Of a DNA stretch of 64,000 nucleotides, positions 42,050 to 50,008 are shown in pieces. The position numbers were made by a program, and so were the translations under genes. Position 1 is the first letter of the stretch; every line of letters starts with the position of its first letter. The notes under the pieces were generated by a model. The model did not search any database, was not told the DNA's origin, and saw nothing but the letters and a program-made list of their open reading frames with translations. The stretch is from Chitinophaga fulva (GTDB lineage: Bacteria; Bacteroidota; Bacteroidia; Chitinophagales; Chitinophagaceae). The stretch covers positions 620,001 through 684,000 of the forward strand of contig NZ_JABBGC010000001.1 of NCBI RefSeq assembly GCF_012927205.1. Reading direction: 5' to 3'.

Positions 42050-43126
42050 TTATAACCTCTCGTACAGCTTGCGCAGTCGCTCACGGGTCATGATCTCTTT
42101 CCAGTCTTTACCCAACGCGTTTTCCCACAGCGGGGCCATGCCCAGCGACACATTGATCATCGTGTCAAACTGTTCATCTGTCAAGCCTTTGGTAATACCC
42201 TGCGGAATATCAATGTTGTGTTTTTTCACCATTTCCTTGAACTTCTTCACACCATCAGGATAAAACTCTTCCAGCTTGTCAAATACGATACAGTTACCGA
42301 TACCATGTTTGGTGCCCAACAGGTAAGCCAGTCCATAGCTTACAGCATGGGCTACCCCTACCTGGGAATAAGCAATGCTCATACCGCCAGCATAGGAAGC
42401 CATCATCAGTTTCTCATCGGAATCATCGTCCCAAATGTCTTTCTGCAGGAATATCTCTTCACACAGCTCCTGTGCTTTCTCACCATAAGATTTGCTGAAA
42501 GCATTGAGGTAAGTGCCGGTCAGCGATTCCACACAGTGGATAAAGCAGTCCATAGCGGTATAAAAACGCTGGTTAACCTCCACGGTCTTTGTCAGCGCAG
42601 GGTCCAGCACGATCTGGTCAAACGGGGTGTAATCAGAGTTCATGCCCAGCTTGCGGGTAGGGCCTGTCAGTACGCAGGTACGGCTTACTTCTGCACCGGT
42701 ACCGGAAATAGTAGGGATGCCCACTTTATACACGGCCGGATTCTTCACCAGGTCCCAGCCCTGATAATCAGCAGAGGAACCGGGATTGGTCATCATCAGC
42801 GCCACGGCTTTGGCCATGTCCATCACGGAACCGCCACCGATACCAATAATACCGGACACTTCGCCGAATTCAGCTTTGAGCTCATCACGGATTTTATCTA
42901 CTGTAACGGTCTTGGGTTCGTACGTCACATCGATCACCACAATCTTATCCTTGCCCTGCAGCGGAATGCGGGACAGAAATGCCTGTTTGTCCTGGAAATA
43001 CTCATCCACGAAAAAAATCATGGGAGCATCGCCTTTACGACGGGGGGCCAGTATTTCGCCCAGCTGATCAAAACATCCGCTGCCGTAAACTACGTAGTCC
43101 ACCATTTTGAAATTCCTGAATTTCAT
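42050..43126 (-). CDS. kdnB: Iron-containing alcohol dehydrogenase, probable Kdo 8-oxidase
   Basis: A 358-residue group III (iron-dependent) alcohol dehydrogenase. GIGGGSVMDMAKAVALMMT is the NAD-binding site and GTKHGIGNCIVF holds one of the metal-binding histidines. HCVESLTGTYLNAFSKSYG lies in between. It is encoded with a kdsB homologue and a DegT-type aminotransferase. In Shewanella the three-gene set KdnA, KdnB and a KdsB homologue makes CMP-8-amino-3,8-dideoxy-Kdo, where KdnB oxidises the C8 hydroxyl of Kdo to an aldehyde. That context supports the same role here. The other reading is a generic butanol-type dehydrogenase. Confidence 0.75.
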   Translation of the reverse strand: MKFRNFKMVDYVVYGSGCFDQLGEILAPRRKGDAPMIFFVDEYFQDKQAFLSRIPLQGKDKIVVIDVTYEPKTVTVDKIRDELKAEFGEVSGIIGIGGGSVMDMAKAVALMMTNPGSSADYQGWDLVKNPAVYKVGIPTISGTGAEVSRTCVLTGPTRKLGMNSDYTPFDQIVLDPALTKTVEVNQRFYTAMDCFIHCVESLTGTYLNAFSKSYGEKAQELCEEIFLQKDIWDDDSDEKLMMASYAGGMSIAYSQVGVAHAVSYGLAYLLGTKHGIGNCIVFDKLEEFYPDGVKKFKEMVKKHNIDIPQGITKGLTDEQFDTMINVSLGMAPLWENALGKDWKEIMTRERLRKLYERL

Positions 43127-43146
43127 ATATCCGTTTTAGTTAGATG

Positions 43147-43872
43147 TTATAAATATTTTGAGGCCTTTTCCAGGTCTTCCGGCGTATCGATCTCCACACC
43201 CATATAGGAAGTAACGACCATCTTCATCGGAATACCGTTTTCGAGGTAGCGCAGGCACTCGATCTTCTCTGCCAGCTCCAGTGGTGTAGGCGCCAGCTGC
43301 GTAAAATCCAGCAGGGTCTGTTTGCGGAACGCATAAATACCGATATGCTCGTAATAAACGCTTTTGATGTCCTTATTGCGGGGATATGGGATAACGGAAC
43401 GGGAAAAGAACAGGGCATTGAATTGTTTGTCTACCGCTACTTTCACATAGTTGGGGTCAGCGATGGAAGCTTCGTCATGCAACTCCTGCATTAGAGAAGC
43501 CACCTGCACCTTGCTGCCTTCTTCTCCTTCAAAAACCCGGAGCAATTTCTCCAGCGGTTCTTTCTGGGTAAAAGGTTCATCTCCCTGAACATTCACTACA
43601 ATATCAACGTCCATGTCAACAACGGCTTCGGCTATACGGTCCGTGCCACACTCATGTTCTTTTTGGCTCATCACGGCCTTGCCGCCATGACTGACAATCT
43701 CATTGTAAATCACATCACTGTCCGTTACTACCATCACATCGTCAAACACGCCGGTATTAACGGTGGATTCGTACGTGCGGAGGATAACGGATTTTCCACC
43801 CAGCTGGGCCATCATCTTCCCGGGGAAACGGGTAGCGCCGTAACGGGCAGGTATCAAAGCTACTTTCTTCAT
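43147..43872 (-). CDS. kdsB: CMP-Kdo synthetase (3-deoxy-manno-octulosonate cytidylyltransferase), probable 8-amino form
   Basis: A 241-residue cytidylyltransferase that activates Kdo (or its 8-amino analogue) with CTP. The nucleotide-binding start is ALIPARYGATRFPGKMMAQL and the metal/sugar site is VVNVQGDEPF. The C-terminus has MGVEIDTPEDLEKASKYL. Its position between the two kdn genes suggests a substrate of 8-amino-Kdo. It is 20 nt ahead of kdnB, and 67 nt behind kdnA, from which it is separated by a perfect hairpin. Confidence 0.9.
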   Translation of the reverse strand: MKKVALIPARYGATRFPGKMMAQLGGKSVILRTYESTVNTGVFDDVMVVTDSDVIYNEIVSHGGKAVMSQKEHECGTDRIAEAVVDMDVDIVVNVQGDEPFTQKEPLEKLLRVFEGEEGSKVQVASLMQELHDEASIADPNYVKVAVDKQFNALFFSRSVIPYPRNKDIKSVYYEHIGIYAFRKQTLLDFTQLAPTPLELAEKIECLRYLENGIPMKMVVTSYMGVEIDTPEDLEKASKYL

Positions 43873-43886
43873 GTTTATGCTTTACT

Positions 43887-43934
43887 CACAAAGACACAAA
43901 GCAGCAATGGTCTTTGCTGCTTTGTGTCTTTGTG
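43887..43934 (-). terminator. Perfect 21-bp hairpin inside the kdn operon
   Basis: Arms 43887-43907 and 43914-43934 pair perfectly, with a 6-nt loop, between kdnA and kdsB. It may act as a partial terminator or as an RNA stabiliser that sets the ratio of the two proteins. No long T-run follows on the minus strand. Confidence 0.55.
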
Positions 43935-43939
43935 TGAAA

Positions 43940-45130
43940 TTATAACGCGCTTTTTACAGCTTTCACCAGCTTTTCAGCCCGCTCCTGTACTTCAGCATCG
44001 CTCCAGGCCAGGTTGATCGGGGTAGAAATGTTCCTGCTGATAATAGCATCAGATACGGGGACCTGTTTGGTCTTATAAATTTCCATCGCCTGTTTCAGGC
44101 CGGGAGCAAATGGTGTCAGTACGTCACCATTTTTGAAGTGGTCCCACTGACGGATATAGTGCCAGTTATTATCGTAGTAGTAGAATGCAGGCAGACCGGC
44201 AGCTTTCATGGCAGCAGCAGCGTTTCTGGCCTGTGCTGCTTCCGGCAGGAAGAATGACAGGAAAGTGGCGCTGTCACCGGCTTCATCCGGCAGGCGGCGG
44301 AAAGTCACGCCAGGCACGGTAGCCAGCGCGTCCTTGAAGATCTTTTTAGTCTTCCGCTGAATAGTCAGGAAGTTGTCCAGTTTGCGGACCTGGGCCAGCC
44401 CTACGGCTGCATGCAGCTCGGAGATACGGTAGTTGTACCCGATAAACGGATGCAGGTCTGCGCCACGGTCCACGCCGAGGTGGTCATGGCCATGGTCGGT
44501 ATAGCCGTCACATTTGATATAAACGTCTTTGTTATTGGTGATGATAGCACCGCCTTCCGCACAGGTAATGGTTTTAACGAAGTCGAAGGAGAAAGTGCCG
44601 GCATCGCCGATAGAACCGAGTGCTTTGCCTTTATAGGTAGCGCCGAAAGACTGACAGGCGTCTTCCAGCAGCAACAGGTTATGTTTTTTGCAGATGGCCT
44701 GCAGCGCATCCAGATCGGCCATAGCGCCACACATATGTACCGGCATTACTGCTTTGGTACGGGGGGTGATGGCTGCTTCCACCGCTTTGGGGTCCAGTGT
44801 CAGGGTATCATCAACATCTACCAGCACCGGCGTGGCACCAACGGAGAATACAGATTCAAAGCTGGCAACGAAGGTAAAGGTAGGCATGATGATTTCATCG
44901 CCGGCGCCCAGTCCGAGGGCGGCCATGGCGGTGGTCAGTGCGGCGGTACCGCTGGAGGCAAGCTGTGTGTACTGTACGTTCAGTTTGTCGCAAATGGCCT
45001 GTTCCAGTTCCTTTGCTTTCCAGATCCCTTTACGCGGACCGTCAAATCCATAACGCATCATGATCCCTGTTTCCAGTACGTCATTTACTTCTTTCCGTTC
45101 TTCGGCGCCAAATAGTTCATATCCGGGCAT
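43940..45130 (-). CDS. kdnA: DegT/DnrJ/EryC1 aminotransferase, probable 8-amino-Kdo transaminase
   Basis: A 396-residue PLP enzyme of the sugar aminotransferase family. The Schiff-base lysine is Lys186 in SFDFVKTITCAEGGA. LASSGTAALTTAMAALGLGAGDEII and VMPVHMCGAMADLDAL are conserved. The N-terminus MPGYELFGAEERKEVNDVLETG resembles the KdnA type more than the C4/C3 sugar aminotransferases. KdnA transfers an amino group from glutamate to the C8 aldehyde of oxidised Kdo. It is the promoter-proximal gene of the operon, with a TAACTTTG box about 50 nt upstream. Which sugar it uses needs a test, but the gene neighbourhood is specific. Confidence 0.78.
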   Translation of the reverse strand: MPGYELFGAEERKEVNDVLETGIMMRYGFDGPRKGIWKAKELEQAICDKLNVQYTQLASSGTAALTTAMAALGLGAGDEIIMPTFTFVASFESVFSVGATPVLVDVDDTLTLDPKAVEAAITPRTKAVMPVHMCGAMADLDALQAICKKHNLLLLEDACQSFGATYKGKALGSIGDAGTFSFDFVKTITCAEGGAIITNNKDVYIKCDGYTDHGHDHLGVDRGADLHPFIGYNYRISELHAAVGLAQVRKLDNFLTIQRKTKKIFKDALATVPGVTFRRLPDEAGDSATFLSFFLPEAAQARNAAAAMKAAGLPAFYYYDNNWHYIRQWDHFKNGDVLTPFAPGLKQAMEIYKTKQVPVSDAIISRNISTPINLAWSDAEVQERAEKLVKAVKSAL

Positions 45131-45180
45131 AAGCTGTTGATTTTTAGAATATAATTGAAAGAGATGTCAAAATAGTGCTG

Positions 45181-45188
45181 CAAAGTTA
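45181..45188 (-). promoter_or_regulatory. -7 box for the kdn operon
   Basis: The minus strand reads TAACTTTG, exact TAnnTTTG, about 50 nt before the kdnA ATG. A TTTG lies further upstream at a non-ideal spacing (25 nt). Confidence 0.5.
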
Positions 45189-45246
45189 CTATAATCAGTG
45201 TTGCGTTACATCGCAAATTCTGTTTATCTTTTGCTAAAAATTCACC

Positions 45247-45684
45247 ATGCGTTTTATACTGTTCCTGATCATGATAGCCAGCTTCTCCGCGTTGCCCATC
45301 CAACAGGCCGATGCCCAACAGGACGACCGCCGGCAGATTGAAGGCCTGATGGCCGCCCAAACCAGCGCCTGGAACCGCGGCGATATCAATGCGTTCATGC
45401 AGACCTACTGGCACTCAGACTCCCTGTTGTTTATCGGGAAAAACGGCGTCACCTATGGCTGGCAGGCTACGCTGGACCGCTATAAAAAGAACTATCCGGA
45501 CACGGCGGCCATGGGCAAACTGGATTTCAAACTGCTGGAATTCAAGCCACTGGCGCGCGATGTGTATTTCGTAGTAGGCAAATGGCATCTTCAGCGCAGC
45601 ATTGGCGACCTCCAGGGACATTTCAGCCTCACCCTCCGCCGCATCAAGGGCGCCTGGAAAATTATTGCCGACCATAGCAGCTAA
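45247..45684 (+). CDS. NTF2-like/DUF4440 exported protein
   Basis: A 145-residue protein with a signal peptide (about 1-24, ending QQADAQ) and an NTF2-like cone fold of the DUF4440/YybH kind. Telling features are QIEGLMAAQTSAWNRGDINAF, YWHSDSLLFIGKNGVTYGW and the C-terminal strand RRIKGAWKIIADHSS. Members act as small enzymes or ligand binders; the specific role is unknown. It diverges from the kdn operon with a 116-nt gap containing promoters for both. Confidence 0.82.
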   Translation: MRFILFLIMIASFSALPIQQADAQQDDRRQIEGLMAAQTSAWNRGDINAFMQTYWHSDSLLFIGKNGVTYGWQATLDRYKKNYPDTAAMGKLDFKLLEFKPLARDVYFVVGKWHLQRSIGDLQGHFSLTLRRIKGAWKIIADHSS

Positions 45685-45696
45685 GGCATAAAAAAA

Positions 45697-45716
45697 CCAT
45701 CCTAAGAGTAGGATGG
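45697..45716 (-). terminator. Minus-strand terminator with no assigned gene
   Basis: Perfect 8-bp stem (CCATCCTA, 45697-45704 with 45709-45716) with a 4-nt loop; on the minus strand a run of six T follows. The only plus-strand gene nearby ends at 45684, so this terminator faces the wrong way for it. Confidence 0.6.
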
Positions 45717-46121
45717 CCGCTATACACCACAACATTAAAGAAGAAACTAAAAAGTAAGCTGTTATCTTCTTTTAATAAAAAACGTTCGTTCGGGTCTTCT
45801 CCGGATATGGTAATGCGTTTGTTGGTTTTAACAGATGGAATGAAACTAACTTCTCTGTAAGTCCGACAAACACTATTCCAGACGTAAAACCGCCATTTTA
45901 GTGCCGATAGCGGACTGGGGACGGGGCAAACACTCCCCATCTGCCAGCCTCCAGTGTGCAAAGTTCCCTACAACACTGAGTAACAAAAGGTTGCGACCAT
46001 TAACATTCAGTTTGCAAAAACGCCGATTTTTTTTCGGATCTATCCCCTATTTTCGTGACCGCGGAAAACGTTTTGTACTGCCTCTGCATTCCTAACCCAT
46101 AACCTTTGAACTACTGTTGAG

Positions 46122-46170
46122 TAGTTTTAATCCTATCCCTGAAAGCTCCTATAGTTTTAATCCTTGTCCT
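46122..46170 (+). repeat. Two copies of a TAGTTTTAATCCT repeat
   Basis: Two 19-nt near copies, starting at 46122 and 46152 (30 nt apart), identical in the first 13 bases. They lie 50-100 nt upstream of the CAP gene and might be regulator sites. They are too few to be a CRISPR array. Confidence 0.4.
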
Positions 46171-46221
46171 GTTTAGAACCTGTATCTATTCATTTTTTAA
46201 TTTTTTAATTTTTAACTGGTT

Positions 46222-46929
46222 ATGACAGGGAAATTTATTTGTGCGATTTTAGGAGTATGTGTAGCAACGGCAGTATTTACAGCCTGTTCCAAAGACTCTG
46301 GTTTACTAAATCCGAGTCCTAAAGATTCGGTGACGACCACGCCGGGAAAACCTACAGCTGACACATCCAAACCGGGTACAGGTACCAAGCCGGGTACAGA
46401 CACGACCAAACCGGGCACGGGTACTAATCCGGGGACAACTAACCCAGGCACTACCAACCCTGGCACTACCAATCCGGGAACACCCAATCCGGGAACACCC
46501 AATCCGGGAACCGGCGTAGCAGGTAACACTATTGACCGCGCCGTATTGCTTAGTCTGGTGAATGATGTACGCAGCAAAGGCTGTAATTGTGGAGGTCAAC
46601 AGATGCCGCCTGTAGGCCCTGTTGTCTGGAACGACCTGCTGGAAAAAGCGGCATACAATTTCAGCGTGGACATGAAGACGCAAAATTTCTTCAGCCATAC
46701 CTCTCCCAGTGGTTCCACACCCGGCAACCGCCTCGATGCAGTGGGATACAAATGGAATACTTACGGCGAGAACATTGCCCAGGGTTATTCGACCGAGCAG
46801 GCTGTTATCCAGGGATGGATCGCCAGCCCCGGCCACTGTAAAAATATCATGAACGGCAGCTACAAAGATATGGGAGTAGGTCGGGCCGGTACCTATTGGA
46901 CCATGGACCTGGGTGCCAGAAGCAACTAA
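46222..46929 (+). CDS. CAP/SCP-domain lipoprotein with NPGT repeat linker
   Basis: A 235-residue lipoprotein (FTAC, Cys22). A Pro/Gly/Thr/Asn-rich linker of about 80 residues carries six exact-length NPGT[T/P] repeats. A C-terminal CAP (cysteine-rich secretory/PR-1) domain follows, from about residue 115. It holds the CAP histidines and glutamate: His in FFSHTSP, Glu in GENIA and His in SPGHCKNIM. Cysteines flank the domain (GCNCGGQ). It should display the CAP domain at the cell surface; functions proposed for bacterial CAP proteins include lipid or calcium binding and protease-like activity. Its stop overlaps the stop of the convergent membrane-protein gene. Confidence 0.88.
   Translation: MTGKFICAILGVCVATAVFTACSKDSGLLNPSPKDSVTTTPGKPTADTSKPGTGTKPGTDTTKPGTGTNPGTTNPGTTNPGTTNPGTPNPGTPNPGTGVAGNTIDRAVLLSLVNDVRSKGCNCGGQQMPPVGPVVWNDLLEKAAYNFSVDMKTQNFFSHTSPSGSTPGNRLDAVGYKWNTYGENIAQGYSTEQAVIQGWIASPGHCKNIMNGSYKDMGVGRAGTYWTMDLGARSN
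46426..46515 (+). repeat. Six 15-bp repeats in the CAP linker
   Basis: Six in-frame 15-bp units encode NPGTT or NPGTP (last one NPGTG). Units 4 and 5 (46471-46485 and 46486-46500) are identical. Such runs are prone to slippage that changes linker length without shifting the frame. Confidence 0.75.
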
Positions 46930-47216
46930 TCAGGGTTATCCATTTTTTTGCGCCAGAAACGCCATACCATATAGAGGTAGCCTCCCAGGGACAATACAAA
47001 CCATGAGTAAAAGAAAATCATCCGGCCGGGGGTTGACTCCTCCGGCACGGCAAATCCCAGGTATAAGCCAAAGAACACATTAAAAAACATCCAGAAAAAA
47101 CCCACGAAAATGGTGCGCATGATCTTGATAAGAAACCAGAAAAGGTCTCTGTCCAGTTTGTTCGGGTCTTTCTGTGGGTTTTCCGGGTTTTGTGTTTCTT
47201 CAGTTTCTTCTGCCAT
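46926..47216 (-). CDS. Small two-helix membrane protein
   Basis: A 96-residue protein with a charged Glu/Asn/Pro-rich start (AEETEETQNPENPQKDPNK), then two hydrophobic helices (about 31-56, IMRTIFVGFFWMFFNVFFGLYLG, and 67-87, MIFFYSWFVLSLGGYLYMVW) and a basic end. The frame opens to 47270, but ATG 47216 is preferred; the longer form would overlap the lysozyme gene. No named family was recognised. It is 10 nt behind the GH25 gene, so they probably share a transcript. Confidence 0.7.
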   Translation of the reverse strand: MAEETEETQNPENPQKDPNKLDRDLFWFLIKIMRTIFVGFFWMFFNVFFGLYLGFAVPEESTPGRMIFFYSWFVLSLGGYLYMVWRFWRKKMDNPD

Positions 47217-47226
47217 ATGATTAGTT

Positions 47227-47988
47227 TCAATGCTCTGGTATGCACAGCTTCGCGAGGGCGGCGCTGTCACCTCTGAAAACGTTAAAGTCCACCGTCGTTC
47301 TGATGCCGTTCACCCTGCCGATATCGCTATGTTGCCAGAAAAGCCACGCCCTATTGGACGCCGGACGCTCTTTCTGGTAATAGTGCGCGATCCATAAGGG
47401 GTAATCATCAAACTCACTGCCAAGATACGTTTCGTAGAAATGGATATTGGTATAAATGATCGGCTTCACCTTATAGGCTTTTTCCATCTCTTCCAGCCAT
47501 ATTTTGGCCGTGCTGCGGATCACCGCAGCCGGCTGATTATTGCTGGTTTCGATATCCAGCACCGGCGGCAGGTCGCCCGGCTGCAAATCCACCACATTCC
47601 GGAAATTAATGGCCTGCTTCAACGGGTCCCGCGTACTGTAAAAAAAGTGATATGCGCCCCTCACCAACCCGGCTTTGCCTGCCCGCTCCCAGTTTTGTTT
47701 AAAGGTGGCATCCTGCCGGGTGATCCCCTCAGTAGCTTTCATAAAGGCAAAGGATATACGAATTTTATCGACCTGCATCTGTTTGACTGCATGCCAGTTA
47801 ATATCTTTTTGAAACTTGGAGACATCAATACCATGGATTTTATAATTGACCGGTATATCAATCCCAAACTCATCATACCGCACAAAGGTGATGCGCTCCT
47901 GCCGGAAATACCACCATTTCCAGGCAACATGCGCCAGCAGAATTGTCAATACGGTCAATAAAATGATGCGTGTCCAGTTACGTTTCAC
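47227..47988 (-). CDS. GH25 lysozyme-like muramidase
   Basis: A 253-residue protein with an N-terminal membrane anchor (about 7-25) and a glycoside hydrolase family 25 barrel. The family DxE-type acidic residues are present: Asp in HGIDVSKFQ, Asp and Glu in VLDIETSN. Other GH25 marks are AFMKATEGITRQD, RGAYHFFY and WLFWQHSDIGRVNGI near the C-terminus. It cleaves the bond between N-acetylmuramic acid and N-acetylglucosamine. The retained anchor suggests periplasmic action on the cell's own peptidoglycan. Confidence 0.88.
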   Translation of the reverse strand: MKRNWTRIILLTVLTILLAHVAWKWWYFRQERITFVRYDEFGIDIPVNYKIHGIDVSKFQKDINWHAVKQMQVDKIRISFAFMKATEGITRQDATFKQNWERAGKAGLVRGAYHFFYSTRDPLKQAINFRNVVDLQPGDLPPVLDIETSNNQPAAVIRSTAKIWLEEMEKAYKVKPIIYTNIHFYETYLGSEFDDYPLWIAHYYQKERPASNRAWLFWQHSDIGRVNGIRTTVDFNVFRGDSAALAKLCIPEH

Positions 47989-48116
47989 GTTGTTTTAGTT
48001 AGTTGCAGGGATTCGGGTAATACTGCTGTTTAATGCCGGCAGCCGTTTTTTTACGGCAAGTATAGGCTATAATTTGTTTAAAGACGCTACTTTTACATAG
48101 GTCAAGCGAATTTTAT

Positions 48117-49142
48117 ATGCCCGATTTTAACCTGAATGACACCCTGAACCTCGCTTCCAAATTCACTTTCCGCCGCGCCTTAAACGCCGGGAAAGTGCTG
48201 GGGAGCTACTTTATCAGCAAGTGGACCAATAAACCGGTACAATGGGGTTATCCCATTTCCATGTCTTTTGAGCCCACCACTTCCTGCAACCTCCGCTGCC
48301 CGGAATGTCCGAGCGGCCTCCGGGCTTTTACCCGCCCTACCGGTATGCTGGAACAGGATTTTTTCCGGAAAACCATCGATGAAATCTCGAAAGAGCTGTT
48401 ATACCTTATCTTTTATTTCCAGGGAGAACCTTATCTCAACCCCGGATTCCTGGATATGGTCAAATATGCTGCTGACAAAGGCATCTATACCGCTACCTCC
48501 ACCAACGCGCACTATCTGACAGACGCCAACGCCAAAAAAACGGTGGAAAGTGGGCTGGACCGCCTCATCATCTCCATAGACGGCACTACCCAGGACGTAT
48601 ATACGCAGTATCGGGTAGGCGGTAAACTGGACAAAGTGATTGAAGGCGCCAAAAACATCGTGAAGTGGAAAAAAGAACTGAAGTCCAATAAACCTTTTGT
48701 TTTCTTCCAGTTCCTGGTGGTAAAGCCCAACGAACATCAGATTGAAGACATCAAAAGACTGGCGAAAGAAATCGGGGTAGATCAGGTACGGTTCAAGACC
48801 GCACAGGTATATGACTACGAAGAAGGCAACCGCCTCATTCCTACCATTGATAAATATTCGCGTTACCACCGCAATGAAGATGGTACCTACGCTATCAAAA
48901 ATAAGCTGGGCAACCATTGCTGGCGCCTGTGGCATTCTCCGGTAGTTACCTGGGATGGCCTGGTAGTGCCCTGCTGCTTCGATAAAGATGCACAGCACCG
49001 GCTGGGTAACCTCAAAAAAGAATCATTCAAGGCGTTATGGCACAATAAAGAGTATATACGTTTCCGTAGCCAGATCCTTGAAACCCGGAAAAACATCGAT
49101 ATATGCGCCAATTGCAGTGAGGGAACGAAAGTATGGGGATAA
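48117..49142 (+). CDS. Radical SAM/SPASM domain protein
   Basis: A 341-residue radical S-adenosylmethionine enzyme. The cluster motif CxxxCxxC is CNLRCPEC at 57-64. A SPASM-type C-terminal region has Cys residues in HCWRLWHSP, VVPCCFDKDA and ICANCSEG, for auxiliary Fe-S clusters. SPASM enzymes usually modify peptides (ribosomally made) or anaerobic sulfatases. No precursor peptide gene or sulfatase is adjacent, so the substrate is unknown. A TACTTTTA box lies about 20 nt upstream. It converges with the 49143 gene, the two stops abutting. Confidence 0.85.
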   Translation: MPDFNLNDTLNLASKFTFRRALNAGKVLGSYFISKWTNKPVQWGYPISMSFEPTTSCNLRCPECPSGLRAFTRPTGMLEQDFFRKTIDEISKELLYLIFYFQGEPYLNPGFLDMVKYAADKGIYTATSTNAHYLTDANAKKTVESGLDRLIISIDGTTQDVYTQYRVGGKLDKVIEGAKNIVKWKKELKSNKPFVFFQFLVVKPNEHQIEDIKRLAKEIGVDQVRFKTAQVYDYEEGNRLIPTIDKYSRYHRNEDGTYAIKNKLGNHCWRLWHSPVVTWDGLVVPCCFDKDAQHRLGNLKKESFKALWHNKEYIRFRSQILETRKNIDICANCSEGTKVWG

Positions 49143-49505
49143 CTATTCCTCTTCCGTGTTGGCCTGTGCTGCTTTTTTCTTCTTGCGGCGGTTGGTCACT
49201 TTATTGAAAATATTGATGCCCAGTTGAACACCAATAAACTCCAGTGCCGTCATCAGGGCGCCGGTAGCAAAGTTTTTGAACTTACCACTGCTCCAGGCCA
49301 TTTTGGCCACGTTCGCCGCTACGTTCAACATACCGCTATGTCTGGCACTGCCGGGTATAACGGCATTGAGCGCCATCTTTTTGTAGTTGTCTTTGAAGAA
49401 GTCAACCCGCTTTCCCAAATCATTTTCCAGTTGCCGGGAGCGCATCTTCAAACGGGCTATTTCCAGGTCAAGGGTCTCCTGATTGGTTACTTTTACCTTA
49501 CGCAT
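49143..49505 (-). CDS. Hypothetical protein with N-terminal coiled coil
   Basis: A 120-residue protein: an N-terminal charged helix likely to coil (about 6-45), a Gly/Ala-rich middle with amphipathic segments (SGMLNVAANVAKMAWSSGK), a hydrophobic helix (about 82-100, ALMTALEFIGVQLGINIF) and a basic-acidic tail. No family recognised. It lies 18 nt downstream of the holin-like gene and is likely in one operon with it and the YtxH gene. Confidence 0.6.
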   Translation of the reverse strand: MRKVKVTNQETLDLEIARLKMRSRQLENDLGKRVDFFKDNYKKMALNAVIPGSARHSGMLNVAANVAKMAWSSGKFKNFATGALMTALEFIGVQLGINIFNKVTNRRKKKKAAQANTEEE

Positions 49506-49523
49506 GTGTAAACATTTTTCATG

Positions 49524-49982
49524 TTATCCTTTTGAAGTGTTTTCTGTAGCCTCTTCATTGGGCACATGTCCATATGTATCCTGATCATGTCCGGGCTGGT
49601 TATGAATATGACCGGATTGTTCATCTATTTCTGCGATCTCTTCTACCAATTCAGTCAACAGCAACCGGGTAAGTGGTCTCTGGATCAACTGCCGGCGGAA
49701 CAGCAGGATCACCACAAATAACAATACAAAAAGGCCTGCTGCACACGAAAAACCAATCGTGAAACTGCCGGTCATTTCACCAATCCAGAACCCTACTACC
49801 ATTCCGAGAAAAACGATCACGAAAAAGAACAACAGGAAAGCCATCGTCAGGGAAAAAAACAATCCCAATGCCTTCGACAGCTTTCCTGCTGCCTGGAGCT
49901 TTAGCAGGTCCAGCCGGGTTTCCAGATATTCTCTGGCAACCTTGCCCGTTTGGTTAAAATAGTTGCCGAAATTTTCTTCCAT
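49524..49982 (-). CDS. Phage-holin/DUF1469-like membrane protein
   Basis: A 152-residue protein with two long helices (about 38-66, LGLFFSLTMAFLLFFFVIVFL, and 72-96, TIGFSCAAGLFVLLFVVILLF) after an amphipathic stretch beginning YFNQTGKVAREYLETRLDLLKLQ. The layout fits PF07332, called holin-like although most members are chromosomal. The C-terminus is His/Gln/Asp-rich. It sits between the YtxH-like gene (26 nt upstream) and the 49143 gene. Together these suggest an envelope-stress operon; this is inference. Confidence 0.75.
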   Translation of the reverse strand: MEENFGNYFNQTGKVAREYLETRLDLLKLQAAGKLSKALGLFFSLTMAFLLFFFVIVFLGMVVGFWIGEMTGSFTIGFSCAAGLFVLLFVVILLFRRQLIQRPLTRLLLTELVEEIAEIDEQSGHIHNQPGHDQDTYGHVPNEEATENTSKG

Positions 49983-50008
49983 GCAATGTTTTTTAAACAG
50001 CTTAGGGG

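Larger units (their letters stand above)
45685..46221 (+). other. Long intergenic region before the CAP lipoprotein
   Basis: A 537-nt region. It holds a minus-strand terminator (45697-45716), an AT-rich leader for the CAP gene, a small inverted repeat (46109-46126, arms AACTACT) and a pair of direct repeats (46122-46170). A near match to the -7 box on the minus strand (GAACTTTG, 45959-45966) could drive an unannotated transcript. ORFs on either strand here show no coding signature. Confidence 0.5.

Noticed and set aside
45415-45735. Frame whose start (MLWCIAAILLLGWFF) resembles lmo0937-type small membrane proteins
   Set aside because: The frame continues antisense through the NTF2-like gene and includes the terminator stem in its hydrophobic run, so the likeness is probably chance.
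45662-45961. 99-codon minus-strand frame in the gap before the CAP gene
   Set aside because: Its start overlaps the weak promoter, its end runs antisense into the neighbouring gene, and no protein features were seen. An RNA is more likely than a protein.
46122-46170. TAGTTTTAATCCT repeats considered as CRISPR
   Set aside because: Only two copies, short, spacing of 30 nt with no further units, and no cas genes nearby.
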